Below, in pieces: positions 17,169 to 25,814 of a DNA stretch of 64,000 bases. Both the position numbers and the translations under genes were made by a program. Each line of letters begins with the position of its first letter. Position 1 is the first letter of the stretch. The notes below the pieces were generated by a model. The model made no database searches. It saw nothing but the letters and a program-made list of their open reading frames with translations, and had not been told where the DNA came from. The DNA is from Streptomyces sp. NRRL WC-3742 (GTDB taxonomy: Bacteria > Actinomycetota > Actinomycetes > Streptomycetales > Streptomycetaceae): positions 1 to 64,000 of the forward strand of contig NZ_JOCF01000044.1 of the NCBI RefSeq assembly GCF_000720635.1, in the 5' to 3' direction.

Positions 17169-19328
17169 TCAGTGCGCCGCCCCGAGCAGTTCCCGGTCGA
17201 GGCGCGGCGCGAGTATTCGGGCGAGGGTGTCGGTGATGTGCCCGGTGTCCCGGTACAGGACCACGCCCTCCAGCACCGCCGGGCAGCTGGGCCCGGTGCC
17301 GGGGCAGAGCAGCGGCCCCAGGTCGAGGGCACGGACGCCGTAGCGGGCGGCGAGGCCGTCGTCGAGCAGCGGGTCGTGCTCGAAGGCGGTGTCGCGGGGG
17401 AAGACGCAGGCGTCGGAGCGCCCGTCGGAGGCGGCCAGGCAGGTGGGGATGTCCTTGCCGGGCATCGGGGTGTCGCCCAGGTAGGCGAGCGGGGCACCGA
17501 GCGCGGCGAGGCGGTCGAGGGTGCGGGTCCAGCCCTGGGTGCGCTCCTCCTGGGTGCCGTAGCGGTTGAGGCCCGCCAGGAGGACCAGCCGGGGCTTGGG
17601 CTCGTCGGCCAACCGGGTGAGGGTGTTCTCGCGCCAGCGGTCGCACTCCTCGAAGGTGCGGCCGAGGACGTTGTTGCGCACGGTGAGGGTGCTGAGCGGG
17701 CAGCCGGGCTTGACGAGCACCTCCAGCGCCCAGTGCCGCTGCCGGGCCATCTCGAGCCCGGCGGAGATCCACTGCCCGGCGTGGGAGTCGCCGAGGAGGA
17801 CGATCCGGTCGGGGCTGTGCTCGTCGCCGAAGAGGCAGCGGGGGCTGGTGTCGGCGTTGAGCGCGATCTCGCAGCCCTTGCCGGGCGGGAAGTCCTCGCG
17901 GGCGCGGGCCAGCGAGGGCGTCAGGCCGGTGAGCACCGTGCCGGGGGCGAGCAGCCGCGGCCCGTCCACGGCCCCGGGCGGGGCGACGGTGGAGCCGCCG
18001 GAGGCGGAGGTGCCGAGCGCCCGGACCGTCCCGCCGCCGAGGGTGAGCGCGGCGATCAGCGGGATGACCAGCGCGCTCGCGCCCACCGCGAGCCCGCGCC
18101 GGGGCGCCGTGGTGCCGCCGTGGCGCAGCGGCTCCTCGACGAGGCGCATGGTGAGCCAGGCGGGCAGGGCACTGGCCGCCGTCAGCACGGCCAGCGTCGT
18201 CCACGGCAGGGCGCCGTACCGGGCCTGGGCGATGGTGATCACCGGCCAGTGCCACAGGTACCAGCCGTACGAGAGCCGCCCGGCGGCGCGCAGCGGACGG
18301 CTCTCCAGCAGCCGGGCGGCCGCGAACCGCGAGGGCGACCGCTCCGTCGAAGGCCGCGAGGCGTCGGCGAGGAGCAGGGCGGCCGCGCCGAGGACGGGCA
18401 GCAGCGCGGCGGAGCCCGGGAACGGGGTGTTGCGGTCGTACAGGAAGAGCGGGACGACCACGGCGGCCAGCCCGGCCCACCCGGCGACCCTCAACACGGC
18501 CCGCACGCCCGCCCGTTCGGCCCCGCGACCGGCGAGCAGCGCGGCGCAGGCCCCGGCGGCGAACTCCCAGAGCCGGCTGCCGGTGGAGAAGTAGGCGAGC
18601 GGCGCGGAGGTCTCGGTCCAGCGCAGGCACAGGAACAGCGAGACGCCGCCGATGCCGACCGTGGCGAGCGTGATCGCGGCCGTGCGCCGGCGCCCGTACA
18701 GGTAGCGGGCGAGGCCGATCAGCAGCACGCCCCAGAGCAGGTAGAACTGGTTCTCCACGCTCAGCGACCAGAAGTGCTGCAGCGGGCTCGGGTCGCGCTC
18801 GGAGGCCAGGTAGTCGGTCTGCTGGCCGACGAAGCGCCAGTTGGCGAACTGCCCTGCGGAGGCGATGAGATCGCGGGCGAGGTCCGTTCCGCGCAGCGGG
18901 TCCAGCAGGGCGCCGCCGGCGACGGCGGTGGCGACGAGCACGGTGGCGGCGGCGGGCAGGATGCGCCGGGCGCGGCGGGCGGCGAAGTCCCACAGGCCCA
19001 GCGGGCGGCCGACGAGCATGCCGGTGATGAGGAAGCCGGAGATGACGAAGAAGACGTCGACCCCGACGTAGCCGCCGGTCAGGCCGGGCACCCCGGCGTG
19101 GAAGGCGAGGACGGACAGGACGGCGAGGCCCCGCAGGCCCTCGATGTCGGGACGGAACGCGCCGCGCCGGCGGGCGAGTTCGCCCGTGGCCCTGGCGGCG
19201 GGCACCCGGGAGACCCGGACGACCTCGGGCAGCAGCTCGGCGGAACCGGCGGTGGTGGTAGCGACGCTGGTGGTACTGGCAGTGGTCGTACTGGCGGCAG
19301 GGGACGAAGGCGGTACGGCCGTTGACAC
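17169..19328 (-). CDS. Membrane acyltransferase with SGNH domain (OafA-like)
   Basis: A 719-residue two-part enzyme. The N-terminal acyltransferase-3 domain has about ten membrane helices and the family features FRPDIEGLRGLAVLSVLAFHAG and VGVDVFFVISGFLITGML. The C-terminal extracytoplasmic SGNH-hydrolase domain has GDSH at residues 513-516 (Ser515 nucleophile). Such proteins O-acetylate surface polysaccharides or secreted glycans. The start is a GTG at 19328 with AAGGAGAG upstream. It follows the glycosyltransferase gene by 131 bases on the same strand, so it probably acylates that enzyme's polymer. Confidence 0.9.
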   Translation of the reverse strand: MSTAVPPSSPAASTTTASTTSVATTTAGSAELLPEVVRVSRVPAARATGELARRRGAFRPDIEGLRGLAVLSVLAFHAGVPGLTGGYVGVDVFFVISGFLITGMLVGRPLGLWDFAARRARRILPAAATVLVATAVAGGALLDPLRGTDLARDLIASAGQFANWRFVGQQTDYLASERDPSPLQHFWSLSVENQFYLLWGVLLIGLARYLYGRRRTAAITLATVGIGGVSLFLCLRWTETSAPLAYFSTGSRLWEFAAGACAALLAGRGAERAGVRAVLRVAGWAGLAAVVVPLFLYDRNTPFPGSAALLPVLGAAALLLADASRPSTERSPSRFAAARLLESRPLRAAGRLSYGWYLWHWPVITIAQARYGALPWTTLAVLTAASALPAWLTMRLVEEPLRHGGTTAPRRGLAVGASALVIPLIAALTLGGGTVRALGTSASGGSTVAPPGAVDGPRLLAPGTVLTGLTPSLARAREDFPPGKGCEIALNADTSPRCLFGDEHSPDRIVLLGDSHAGQWISAGLEMARQRHWALEVLVKPGCPLSTLTVRNNVLGRTFEECDRWRENTLTRLADEPKPRLVLLAGLNRYGTQEERTQGWTRTLDRLAALGAPLAYLGDTPMPGKDIPTCLAASDGRSDACVFPRDTAFEHDPLLDDGLAARYGVRALDLGPLLCPGTGPSCPAVLEGVVLYRDTGHITDTLARILAPRLDRELLGAAH

Positions 19329-19459
19329 GGCGGTGCTCTCCTTGCAGATGGCGACGGTGGTCAGGGCCGCCGGCCGATGGGGCGGCCGGGCGGCGGAGTC
19401 CGCGCCGGTGGGGCGACGCGCAAGGAATCAAGGGGAGACGACGAGGGATTGACGATGCG

Positions 19460-21232
19460 TCAGAAGATGAGCGGATCGGCCCAGCCGGAGGCCAGCAGCC
19501 CGCACAGCGCCAGTACGGCGGTGACGGCGACGGCCTCGGCGCGCCCGAACCCGAGGTCCGAGCGGCCCCGTGCGGGCGGGGCGACCTCGCCCACGGCGGC
19601 GTCCTTGCCGCCGTCGGTGCCGCCGAGCAGCGGCCACAGGGACCGGATCAGCGGGAACATGGTGTACGCGGTGAGCGCGAGCAGCCCGGTCAGGGCCCAG
19701 TACGGCTGCCAGCCGTGCAGCATCACGGCGCGCACGAGTCCGGCCACACCGGCCAGGACGACGAACCCGAGCCAGCCGACCCCGATGCGGGCGACGGCGC
19801 GGGCGAGTGAACTGCCGCCGGAGACGGCGCCGGTGGGCACCCAGTCGGCGGAACGGCGGCGCAGCGCGTGGGCGATGGCGACCACGTGGCAGAGCCCGCC
19901 GAGGAGTTGGACCCGGGTGACCTCGAAGCGCCACCGGGTGCGGGACATCGCGGGCAGCAGCACGAGGGCGACCCAGATCGGTGGCAGGAACGGCAGCACC
20001 TGCCAGGGCTGGATCTCCTCCGGCCGGAAGAACAGCATGATCAGCGCGGGCAGCGGCACGGCGAAGACGTTCACCGCGCTGGTGACGTAGCCGAGGATGC
20101 CGTTCCAGAAGCAGAGCCGGGCAGATCGCGGTAGCGGGCCTCGGCGGAAGTCGGGGTCGCCGACGAGTGCGAGGGAGCCGAGGCACCAGCGGTACTGCTG
20201 GCTGATGAAGGCGGGCAGGCCGGTGGGCGACATGCCCTTGGCGACGAGCGCGGGTACGTACCGGGTGGTCCACCCGGCGCGGGCGAGCGAGAGGCCCGTG
20301 TAGAGGTCCTCGCTGTGGTCGATCTCGGCGAAGCCGCCGACGCGCATCAGGGCGGCGCGGCGGTAGAGCGCGTTGGTGCCGCAGCAGACGGTGCCGTCCT
20401 GGGCGTCCCGGGAGGGCTGGATCCAGCGGTAGAAGATCTCCTGCGTGGCCCCGGCCGCGCGCTCCAGCCAGGACATGTCGGCGTCCGTGTCGAAGCACTG
20501 CGGGCTCTGCACGATGCCGACCTCGGGGTTGTCGAGGTAGGGCACCAGGTGGTGCAGGAAGTCGGGGCGCGGGCAGAAGTCGGCGTCGAGGACGGCGACG
20601 ATCTCGCCGTCGCCCTCGGCCAGGCCGTGGTTGAGGTTGCCGGCCTTCTTGAAACGGCCCCGGTCGGGGCGGGCGCGGTACCGGAAGCCGTAGGACTCGG
20701 CGAGTCGGCGCACCTCGGGCCGGTCGGCGTCGTCGAGGACCAGGACGGTGAGGGCGCCGGGCCAGCGGACGGCGGCGGTGTGGCGGTAGGCGTTGTCCAG
20801 GACGGCGAGGGGTTCGCCGGCGGTGGGCAGCAGCAGGTCGACGCTGGGGTGGCGCCCGGGGTTCCAGGCGCGCAGCAGCAGGTCGTGGGAGTCGCGGGTG
20901 TAGCGGCGGGCGCGCTGGCCGTCGGTGAGGGAGAGCAGCCAGGTGGCCGCGTTGAGCACGGTGAGCACCAGGAACGGCCAGAGCAGCGGCTTGCTGAGGG
21001 CGAACAGGCCGAGGGTGGCGGTGGCTCCCGCGTAGGAGAGGGTGGCGCAGAGCAGCACCCAGCGGCGCTGCGGGCCGAAGTACCAGTAGAGCTCCTCGTC
21101 GTCGGGCGGGCTGGGGAGGCGGAGGTCGGACGCGTCGGACCCCGTCGGCGCGGTGGGGCGCCGTTCGGTATCGGTACCGGCATCGGTACCGGAGTCGGGT
21201 GCGGGCATGGCGGTGCCATGGAGTACGGGCAT
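19460..21232 (-). CDS. Cellulose-synthase-like processive glycosyltransferase (GT2)
   Basis: A 590-residue membrane GT2 enzyme. Two N-terminal helices (about 57-80 and 83-101) precede the catalytic domain, with DDAD at 167-170, DAD at 216-218, ED at 308-309 (SED in place of TED) and QQYRW at 345-349 (QxxRW). Further helices close the pore. The QxxRW motif indicates processive synthesis of a beta-linked polysaccharide such as cellulose, mixed-linkage glucan or poly-GlcNAc. The ATG at 21232 is preferred over longer reading because an AG-rich site lies nine bases upstream. It pairs with the downstream acyltransferase and has a DasR-like site about 60 bases upstream. Confidence 0.88.
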   Translation of the reverse strand: MPVLHGTAMPAPDSGTDAGTDTERRPTAPTGSDASDLRLPSPPDDEELYWYFGPQRRWVLLCATLSYAGATATLGLFALSKPLLWPFLVLTVLNAATWLLSLTDGQRARRYTRDSHDLLLRAWNPGRHPSVDLLLPTAGEPLAVLDNAYRHTAAVRWPGALTVLVLDDADRPEVRRLAESYGFRYRARPDRGRFKKAGNLNHGLAEGDGEIVAVLDADFCPRPDFLHHLVPYLDNPEVGIVQSPQCFDTDADMSWLERAAGATQEIFYRWIQPSRDAQDGTVCCGTNALYRRAALMRVGGFAEIDHSEDLYTGLSLARAGWTTRYVPALVAKGMSPTGLPAFISQQYRWCLGSLALVGDPDFRRGPLPRSARLCFWNGILGYVTSAVNVFAVPLPALIMLFFRPEEIQPWQVLPFLPPIWVALVLLPAMSRTRWRFEVTRVQLLGGLCHVVAIAHALRRRSADWVPTGAVSGGSSLARAVARIGVGWLGFVVLAGVAGLVRAVMLHGWQPYWALTGLLALTAYTMFPLIRSLWPLLGGTDGGKDAAVGEVAPPARGRSDLGFGRAEAVAVTAVLALCGLLASGWADPLIF

Positions 21233-21291
21233 GCGGAAATGGCCCCCCTGGGCATGGGACGGAACGTGGCCGTTCGCCCTCAGCCTCTCAC

Positions 21292-21307
21292 ATTGGCCTA
21301 GACCAAT
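21292..21307 (-). promoter_or_regulatory. DasR-responsive-element-like site (dre)
   Basis: On the minus strand the 16-mer ATTGGTCTAGGCCAAT matches the dre consensus ACTGGTCTAGACCACT at 13 of 16 positions and is nearly a perfect palindrome. It ends 60 bases before the glycosyltransferase start. DasR is the GlcNAc-6-phosphate-sensing GntR regulator of Streptomyces. Control is inferred. Confidence 0.55.
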
Positions 21308-21464
21308 CGTGAACGAGGCGTGACATCTCCGCATCGCCCCAGGTCAGTGACTTGACGAGACGTCATCCCCCGACGAAACGTCAAACGATCAACGATTGAC
21401 CGTTGGAGCACTCTGGTGCCACGCCCTACCGGCGGGTCACCTCCGCACCCGCCACCCCCACCCG

Positions 21465-22031
21465 TCACACCGCCGGGAGCTCCTTCGTCAGCACCGCGAA
21501 GCGCAGGTCCGGCCGCAGCGGCAGCCCGAAGCGCTCGTCCCCGTACGGGAATGGCGAGTACTCGCCGGTACGGCGGTAGCCGCGCCGCTCGTACCAGGCG
21601 ATGAGATCGCCCCGCTGCTCGATCACCTTCATCTCGAGCAGCCCCACGCCCCACTCCTCCCGCACCACCCGCTCCGCCTCGACCAGCACCACGCGGCCTA
21701 TCCCGCCGCCCTGGAGGGTCGGGCGGACGGAGAACATGCCGAAGTACGCGCTGCCCTCGCGCCGCTCCAGCTGACAGCAGGCGACCAGCTCGCCGTCGAC
21801 CTCGGCGAGCAGCACCACGCCCTGCGGGTCCTCGACGGCCTCGGCGACCCCGGCCGCGTCGGTGCGCCGGCCCTCCAGCAGGTGCGCCTCGGTGGTCCAG
21901 CCGGCCCGGCTGGACTCCCCCCGGTACGCGGACTCCACCAGCTCCACCAGAGCCGGGACGTCGGCGGCGGTGGCACGCCGGAAAGTCGGCCCCCCGGTGA
22001 ATCCGGCGGAACCGGCGGTGGTCTCGGACAT
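21465..22031 (-). CDS. GNAT-family N-acetyltransferase
   Basis: A 188-residue acetyltransferase. It opens MSETTAGSAGF and the GNAT core runs from FRRATAADVPALVELVESAY to the acetyl-CoA loop VRPTLQGGGIGRVVLVEAE (Q/RxxGxG/A) and the beta-5 region WYERRGYRRTGEY. The ATG at 22031 has GGAGAGGA upstream. The TFRRATAADVPALV...EDPQGVVLLAEVDGELVACCQL arrangement is that of single-domain small-molecule or amino-acid acetyltransferases. Substrate unknown; it is divergent from the lysozyme gene. Confidence 0.85.
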   Translation of the reverse strand: MSETTAGSAGFTGGPTFRRATAADVPALVELVESAYRGESSRAGWTTEAHLLEGRRTDAAGVAEAVEDPQGVVLLAEVDGELVACCQLERREGSAYFGMFSVRPTLQGGGIGRVVLVEAERVVREEWGVGLLEMKVIEQRGDLIAWYERRGYRRTGEYSPFPYGDERFGLPLRPDLRFAVLTKELPAV

Positions 22032-22336
22032 GGCGATCCTCTCCTCGTACGCACGAACGGCCACCCGGACGGGTGGCTTCCGGGCATCGTGCCACAGCCC
22101 CGCGCCGGCCCCGCCCGACGGCCCGGACCAGCGCGAATGCATCTACGCGCGTCCACAGCGGGCCCCGGCCCCCCTCCGCAAGGGCCCCCGACACCATGTG
22201 ACGGTCGTTCACGATGTGCTCCGGGAGGTCTGGCACGCCGCCGCGTCCATGGCTACTGTGCTCCCGGCCGAAAGGTCCCAACCTCCAGCCCCATCAGGCT
22301 CGTTGGGCCCTCCGCACCCGACCACAGGAGTGCTCC
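22032..22336. other. 305-base divergent intergenic region
   Basis: The gap between the divergent GNAT and lysozyme genes carries no convincing ORF. I see a short dyad GTGA/TCAC near 22198-22213 and a TACTGT near 22253 that could be the -10 of the lysozyme promoter. Nothing stronger is visible. Confidence 0.4.
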
Positions 22337-23251
22337 ATGTCCCGCGCCGTCCCTGCCGTCCCCGCACCGGGATCAGCCGACTCCACCGCCGCCGCGAAGG
22401 CTTCGACCGCCCGCCAGTGGCTGCCCGCCCTCGCCACCCTCGTCGCCTCCGCCGCCCTCGTCACGGGCCTGGCCGCGCCCGCGTCCGCCGCCGAGCCGAC
22501 CACGGCCGCCGCCCCCGTCGTCGAGGGCAAGGCCGGCTTCCACCCCGAGCGCGACTTCGCCGGCTCCACCGTCGCCGCCCACGAGGGCCGCGCCCACGCC
22601 CCCGCCGTCGCCTCCCTCGCCGTCACCCAGACCCAGGGCCTGGACGTCTCCAGCTACCAGGGCAGCGTCAACTGGGGCAGCGTCGCCGCCAACGGCGCCC
22701 GCTTCGCCTACGTCAAGGCCACCGAGGGCACCGGCTACACCAACCCGTCCTTCGCCCAGCAGTACAACGGCTCCTACAACTCCGGCCTCATCCGCGGCGC
22801 CTACCACTTCGCCCTGCCCAACTCCTCCTCCGGAGCCACGCAGGCCAACTACTTCGTCAGCCACGGCGGCGGCTGGTCCGCCGACGGCAAGACCCTGCCG
22901 CCCGCGCTCGACATCGAGTACAACCCCTACGGCGCCACCTGCTACGGCCTGAGCCAGAGCGCGATGGTCAGCTGGATACGCTCCTTCAGCGACACCGTCC
23001 ACAGCCGCACCGGCCGTTACCCGACCATCTACACCACCACGAACTGGTGGTCCCAGTGCACCGGCAACTACGGCGGCTTCGGCGCCACCAACCCGCTGTG
23101 GGTCGCCCGGTACTCCACCAGCGCCGGCACCCTCCCCAACGGCTGGGGCTACTACACCTTCTGGCAGTACGCCGACTCCGGCACCTTCCCCGGCGACCAG
23201 GACGTCTTCAACGGCGCCGCCGACCGCCTGCAGGCCCTCGCCCTGGGCTGA
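22337..23251 (+). CDS. Secreted GH25 lysozyme (N-acetylmuramidase)
   Basis: A 304-residue exported muramidase that cleaves the MurNAc-GlcNAc bond of peptidoglycan. A long N-terminus holds the Sec signal (hydrophobic core LATLVASAALVTGLAAP, cleavage near ASAAEP) and a linker. The GH25 barrel starts at GLDVSSYQGSVNW and includes FAYVKATEGTGYTNPSF, the catalytic DIE with Asp192 and Glu194 (ALDIEYNPYG), and the closing WQYADSGTFPGDQDVFNG. The ATG has AGGAG six bases upstream. A terminator hairpin follows. It is related to cellosyl/mutanolysin-type Streptomyces lysozymes. Confidence 0.94.
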   Translation: MSRAVPAVPAPGSADSTAAAKASTARQWLPALATLVASAALVTGLAAPASAAEPTTAAAPVVEGKAGFHPERDFAGSTVAAHEGRAHAPAVASLAVTQTQGLDVSSYQGSVNWGSVAANGARFAYVKATEGTGYTNPSFAQQYNGSYNSGLIRGAYHFALPNSSSGATQANYFVSHGGGWSADGKTLPPALDIEYNPYGATCYGLSQSAMVSWIRSFSDTVHSRTGRYPTIYTTTNWWSQCTGNYGGFGATNPLWVARYSTSAGTLPNGWGYYTFWQYADSGTFPGDQDVFNGAADRLQALALG

Positions 23252-23266
23252 CCGCTCCGATGAGCT

Positions 23267-23296
23267 GGTGCCCCGGCGCTCACCCGCCGGGGCACC
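23267..23296 (+). terminator. Terminator after the lysozyme gene
   Basis: A 12-bp perfect inverted repeat (23267-23278 and 23285-23296) with a six-base loop begins 16 bases after the lysozyme stop. A convergent small gene ends at 23317, so it may act on both strands. Confidence 0.8.
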
Positions 23297-23316
23297 CTCG
23301 GCGCGGGGGGCAGCGG

Positions 23317-23487
23317 TCAGCGCGGGGCGGCCAGCTCCGGGGCGAAGACCGTCCCCAGCGGCTCCGGGCCGACGTACTGGCGGCAGCCGCAGGCCCGCAG
23401 TTCGAAGCGCACCGGGCGGCGGTCGGAGTCCCACTCCACGGCGGCCTGCGCCTCCTCGTGGCAGCGGCCCTCCTGCCGGTCGTGCAT
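23317..23487 (-). CDS. Small Cys-containing protein, start uncertain
   Basis: From ATG 23487 the frame gives MHDRQEGRCHEEAQ... and ends near RACGCRQYVGPEPL, a CxC-QYxGPEPL tail that looks conserved in actinomycetes. The same frame reads sensibly further upstream (PPEAVCGCTHHLA) to about 23550 but contains no ATG, GTG or TTG there and then a stop. So the true start may be non-standard or a frameshift may have removed it. Two CxC pairs suggest metal binding. It lies just after, and partly overlapping upstream reading with, the end of the DinB-like gene. Function unknown. Confidence 0.5.
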   Translation of the reverse strand: MHDRQEGRCHEEAQAAVEWDSDRRPVRFELRACGCRQYVGPEPLGTVFAPELAAPR

Positions 23488-23542
23488 GGCGAGGTGGTGC
23501 GTGCAGCCGCAGACCGCCTCCGGCGGCCGGTGCGCCTCCGCG

Positions 23543-24178
23543 TCAGCGGATCACCGGCAGGACGGTTCGGCTGGGCCCGCGACCGGCCGCCGCCTCGATG
23601 AACGCCACCGGGTCGGCCACCTCCGCCAGCATCGCCCGGGTGAAGTGCAGCGCCCCCTCGGCGGGCGGCGGGCCGCCGACCGCCGCGATCAGGTCCAGCA
23701 GGTGCACGGTCGCCTCCATCAGCGCCACCTCCCCCAGCGCCCCGAGCGTCACGCTGCCCAGCAGCGGGTGCGCGACGGCCGTCCCCGGCGGCACGTCCGC
23801 CAGTGCCTCCAGCGCCGCCGGGCCCTCCGCCCCGAACCGGGCCACCAGCAAAGCCGGTTCGGCCAGTCGCGCCGACTCCTTCGCCGCGTCCGCCACCTGC
23901 TCCGCGGCGGTGTGCGCGATCCCGCCCGGCCGGTTGTACGCCCGCAGCACGCCCGCCCCGTCGACCACCTCGGCCGAACCGTCCAGCAGCGCCTCCCGCA
24001 GGCCCGCGAACATCTCCGGCACCGGCGCCACGTGCGCGTACAACTCGTGCACCGTCCACCCCGGCAGCCGCGTCGGCCGCTCCCACTCCTCCGCCGAGAA
24101 CGCCGCACCGCGCTCCGCCCAGGAGGCCCACGCCTCCGCCAACATCGCACGGACGGGCTCGACCTGACGACCGTTCAT
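23543..24178 (-). CDS. Maleylpyruvate isomerase N-terminal/DinB-fold protein
   Basis: A 211-residue cytoplasmic protein of the MDMPI_N/TIGR03083 group: MNGRQVEPVRAMLAEAWASW, then WERPTRLPGWTVHELYAHVA with the metal-binding His region, and HLLDLIAAVGG in the third helix. Family members are mycothiol- or bacillithiol-dependent transferases and isomerases with a four-helix DinB fold. The ATG at 24178 follows GGAGGAG by seven bases, better than the GTG six bases earlier. Exact reaction is unknown. Confidence 0.8.
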   Translation of the reverse strand: MNGRQVEPVRAMLAEAWASWAERGAAFSAEEWERPTRLPGWTVHELYAHVAPVPEMFAGLREALLDGSAEVVDGAGVLRAYNRPGGIAHTAAEQVADAAKESARLAEPALLVARFGAEGPAALEALADVPPGTAVAHPLLGSVTLGALGEVALMEATVHLLDLIAAVGGPPPAEGALHFTRAMLAEVADPVAFIEAAAGRGPSRTVLPVIR

Positions 24179-24300
24179 CGGCACACACTCCTCCTCGGCG
24201 GCTGAAGCCTCACGCTACCGCGACCCCGCCGATATCCCCTTGCCACCCCTGTGGTTCGAGGGCCACCATCGGGGCGCATGACCCTCCCCAGGCCCACCTC

Positions 24301-24924
24301 GTGAGAGCCCTCCTCGCCGGGCTGCTCGCCGGGTTCGGCGTGGCCGTCCCGGTCGGCGCCGTCGGCGCGTACCTGGTCTCCCTCACCGCCCGCACCTCCC
24401 TGCGCACCGGCGCCTGCGCCGCCCTCGGCGTCGCCACCGCCGACGGGCTCTACGCCCTGCTCGCCGTCCTCGGCGGTACGGGCCTCGCGCCGCTGCTGAC
24501 GCCCGTCGCCCGGCCGCTGCGGCTCGGCGCCGCCGTCGTGCTCCTCGCGCTCGCCGCCCGGACCGCCCTCACCGCCCTCACCGCCCTGCGCACGGCCGGA
24601 CCGCTGGAGCGGCGGCCGCCGCCCTCCGCGGCGCGCGCCTACCTCACCCTGCTCGGCATCACACTGCTCAACCCGCTCACCGTCCTGTACTTCGCCGCGC
24701 TGATCCTCGCCGACGGCACCCGGGCGGACGACGCCCTCTCCCGGCTCGTCTTCGTCGCCGCCGCCTTCGCCGCCTCCGCCGGCTGGCAACTCCTCCTCGC
24801 CGGCGGCGGCGCCCTGCTCGGCCGCACCCTCACCGGCCCCCGCGGCCGCCTGGCCACCGCGCTCGCCTCGGCGGCGCTGGTCGGCTGGCTGGCCCTGCGG
24901 CTGCTGCTCGACGCACTGGCCTGA
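24301..24924 (+). CDS. LysE-family small-molecule exporter
   Basis: A 207-residue, very hydrophobic protein with about six membrane helices. The N-terminal LLAGLLAGFGVAVPVGAVG and central LLGITLLNPLTVLYFAALI (the NP in a helix) are hallmarks of the LysE/RhtB family that exports amino acids or metabolites. The GTG at 24301 is chosen as the helix starts immediately after. It is divergent from the DinB-like gene and has no adjacent LysG-type regulator. Substrate unknown. Confidence 0.85.
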   Translation: MRALLAGLLAGFGVAVPVGAVGAYLVSLTARTSLRTGACAALGVATADGLYALLAVLGGTGLAPLLTPVARPLRLGAAVVLLALAARTALTALTALRTAGPLERRPPPSAARAYLTLLGITLLNPLTVLYFAALILADGTRADDALSRLVFVAAAFAASAGWQLLLAGGGALLGRTLTGPRGRLATALASAALVGWLALRLLLDALA

Positions 24925-25000
24925 CTCCGGCGCCCGTCCCACCAGTTGGATTCCTCGGGGCACCCGGAATGAAAGCGCGGGGCACCCGGTTGCGGCGATC

Positions 25001-25786
25001 ATGAAACTCACCCTGAACGACGGCACCCTCATCGACTACGAGGACCACGGCGACGGCCCGCTCGCCGTCTACGCCCACGGCGCGCTCCTGAGCCGCGAGG
25101 TCGAGGACGACTGGGGCCTGCTCGGCTGGGACGGCGTCAGGAACCTGCCCGGGCGCCGTTTCGTCCGCTACGACGCCCGCGCCCACGGCGCCTCCGGCGG
25201 CCGGCCCGTCCCCGAGGAGCTGACCTGGGAGCACTTCGCCGCCGACCTCGTCGAGATCCTCGGACACCTGGACGGCCGCCGCCCGGTGACGGGCATGGGC
25301 GCCTCCCTCGGCGTCGCCACCGTGCTGCACGCGGCCGTCGGCGACCCGGCGCTCTTCGACCGCCTCGTGCTCGTCATCCCGCCGACCGTCTGGGAGGCCA
25401 GGTCCGGCTCCGCGGACTACTACCGCGAGACCGCCGAACTCGTACGGGAACAGGGCGCCGAGGCGTTCGTCTCCCAGGTGGGCTCCGGCCCCGTCCCGCC
25501 CTCGCTGGCCGACCTCCCGTTCCCCGCCCGCACCGTCGGCGCCCACCTCGACCTGCTGCCCGCCCTCTTCGAGGGCCTCGCCGCCTCCAACCTCCCCCCG
25601 CGCGAACGCATCGCCGAACTCCCCCACCCCACCCTGATCCTCGCCCTCGCCGACGACCCCGGCCACCCGCGCTCCAGCGCCGAACAGCTCGCGGAGCTCC
25701 TCCCGAACGCCGAACTGCACATCGCCACCGGGTCGGCCGACATCCGCACCTGGGGTGACCGCATCGCCCGCTTCCTCACCGCCTGA
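25001..25786 (+). CDS. Alpha/beta-hydrolase
   Basis: A 261-residue cytoplasmic alpha/beta-hydrolase. It has the oxyanion-side motif AVYAHGALLS, the nucleophile elbow GMGASLGVATV (GxSxG), and a C-terminal strand PHPTLILALADDPGHPRSSAEQLAELLPNAE that provides the acid residue, with the His expected near IRTWGDRIARFL. The start MKLTLNDGTLIDYEDHGDGPL is typical of haloperoxidase/epoxide-hydrolase-like members. No operon partner; substrate unknown. Confidence 0.85.
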   Translation: MKLTLNDGTLIDYEDHGDGPLAVYAHGALLSREVEDDWGLLGWDGVRNLPGRRFVRYDARAHGASGGRPVPEELTWEHFAADLVEILGHLDGRRPVTGMGASLGVATVLHAAVGDPALFDRLVLVIPPTVWEARSGSADYYRETAELVREQGAEAFVSQVGSGPVPPSLADLPFPARTVGAHLDLLPALFEGLAASNLPPRERIAELPHPTLILALADDPGHPRSSAEQLAELLPNAELHIATGSADIRTWGDRIARFLTA

Positions 25787-25814
25787 GGGCCGTCCGTACC
25801 CTGGGGCGCACGGC

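Noticed and set aside
16534..19431. 965-codon minus-strand ORF
   Set aside because: It is an Arg/Pro/Ala-rich shadow of the acyltransferase gene in another frame; the acyltransferase has all family motifs.
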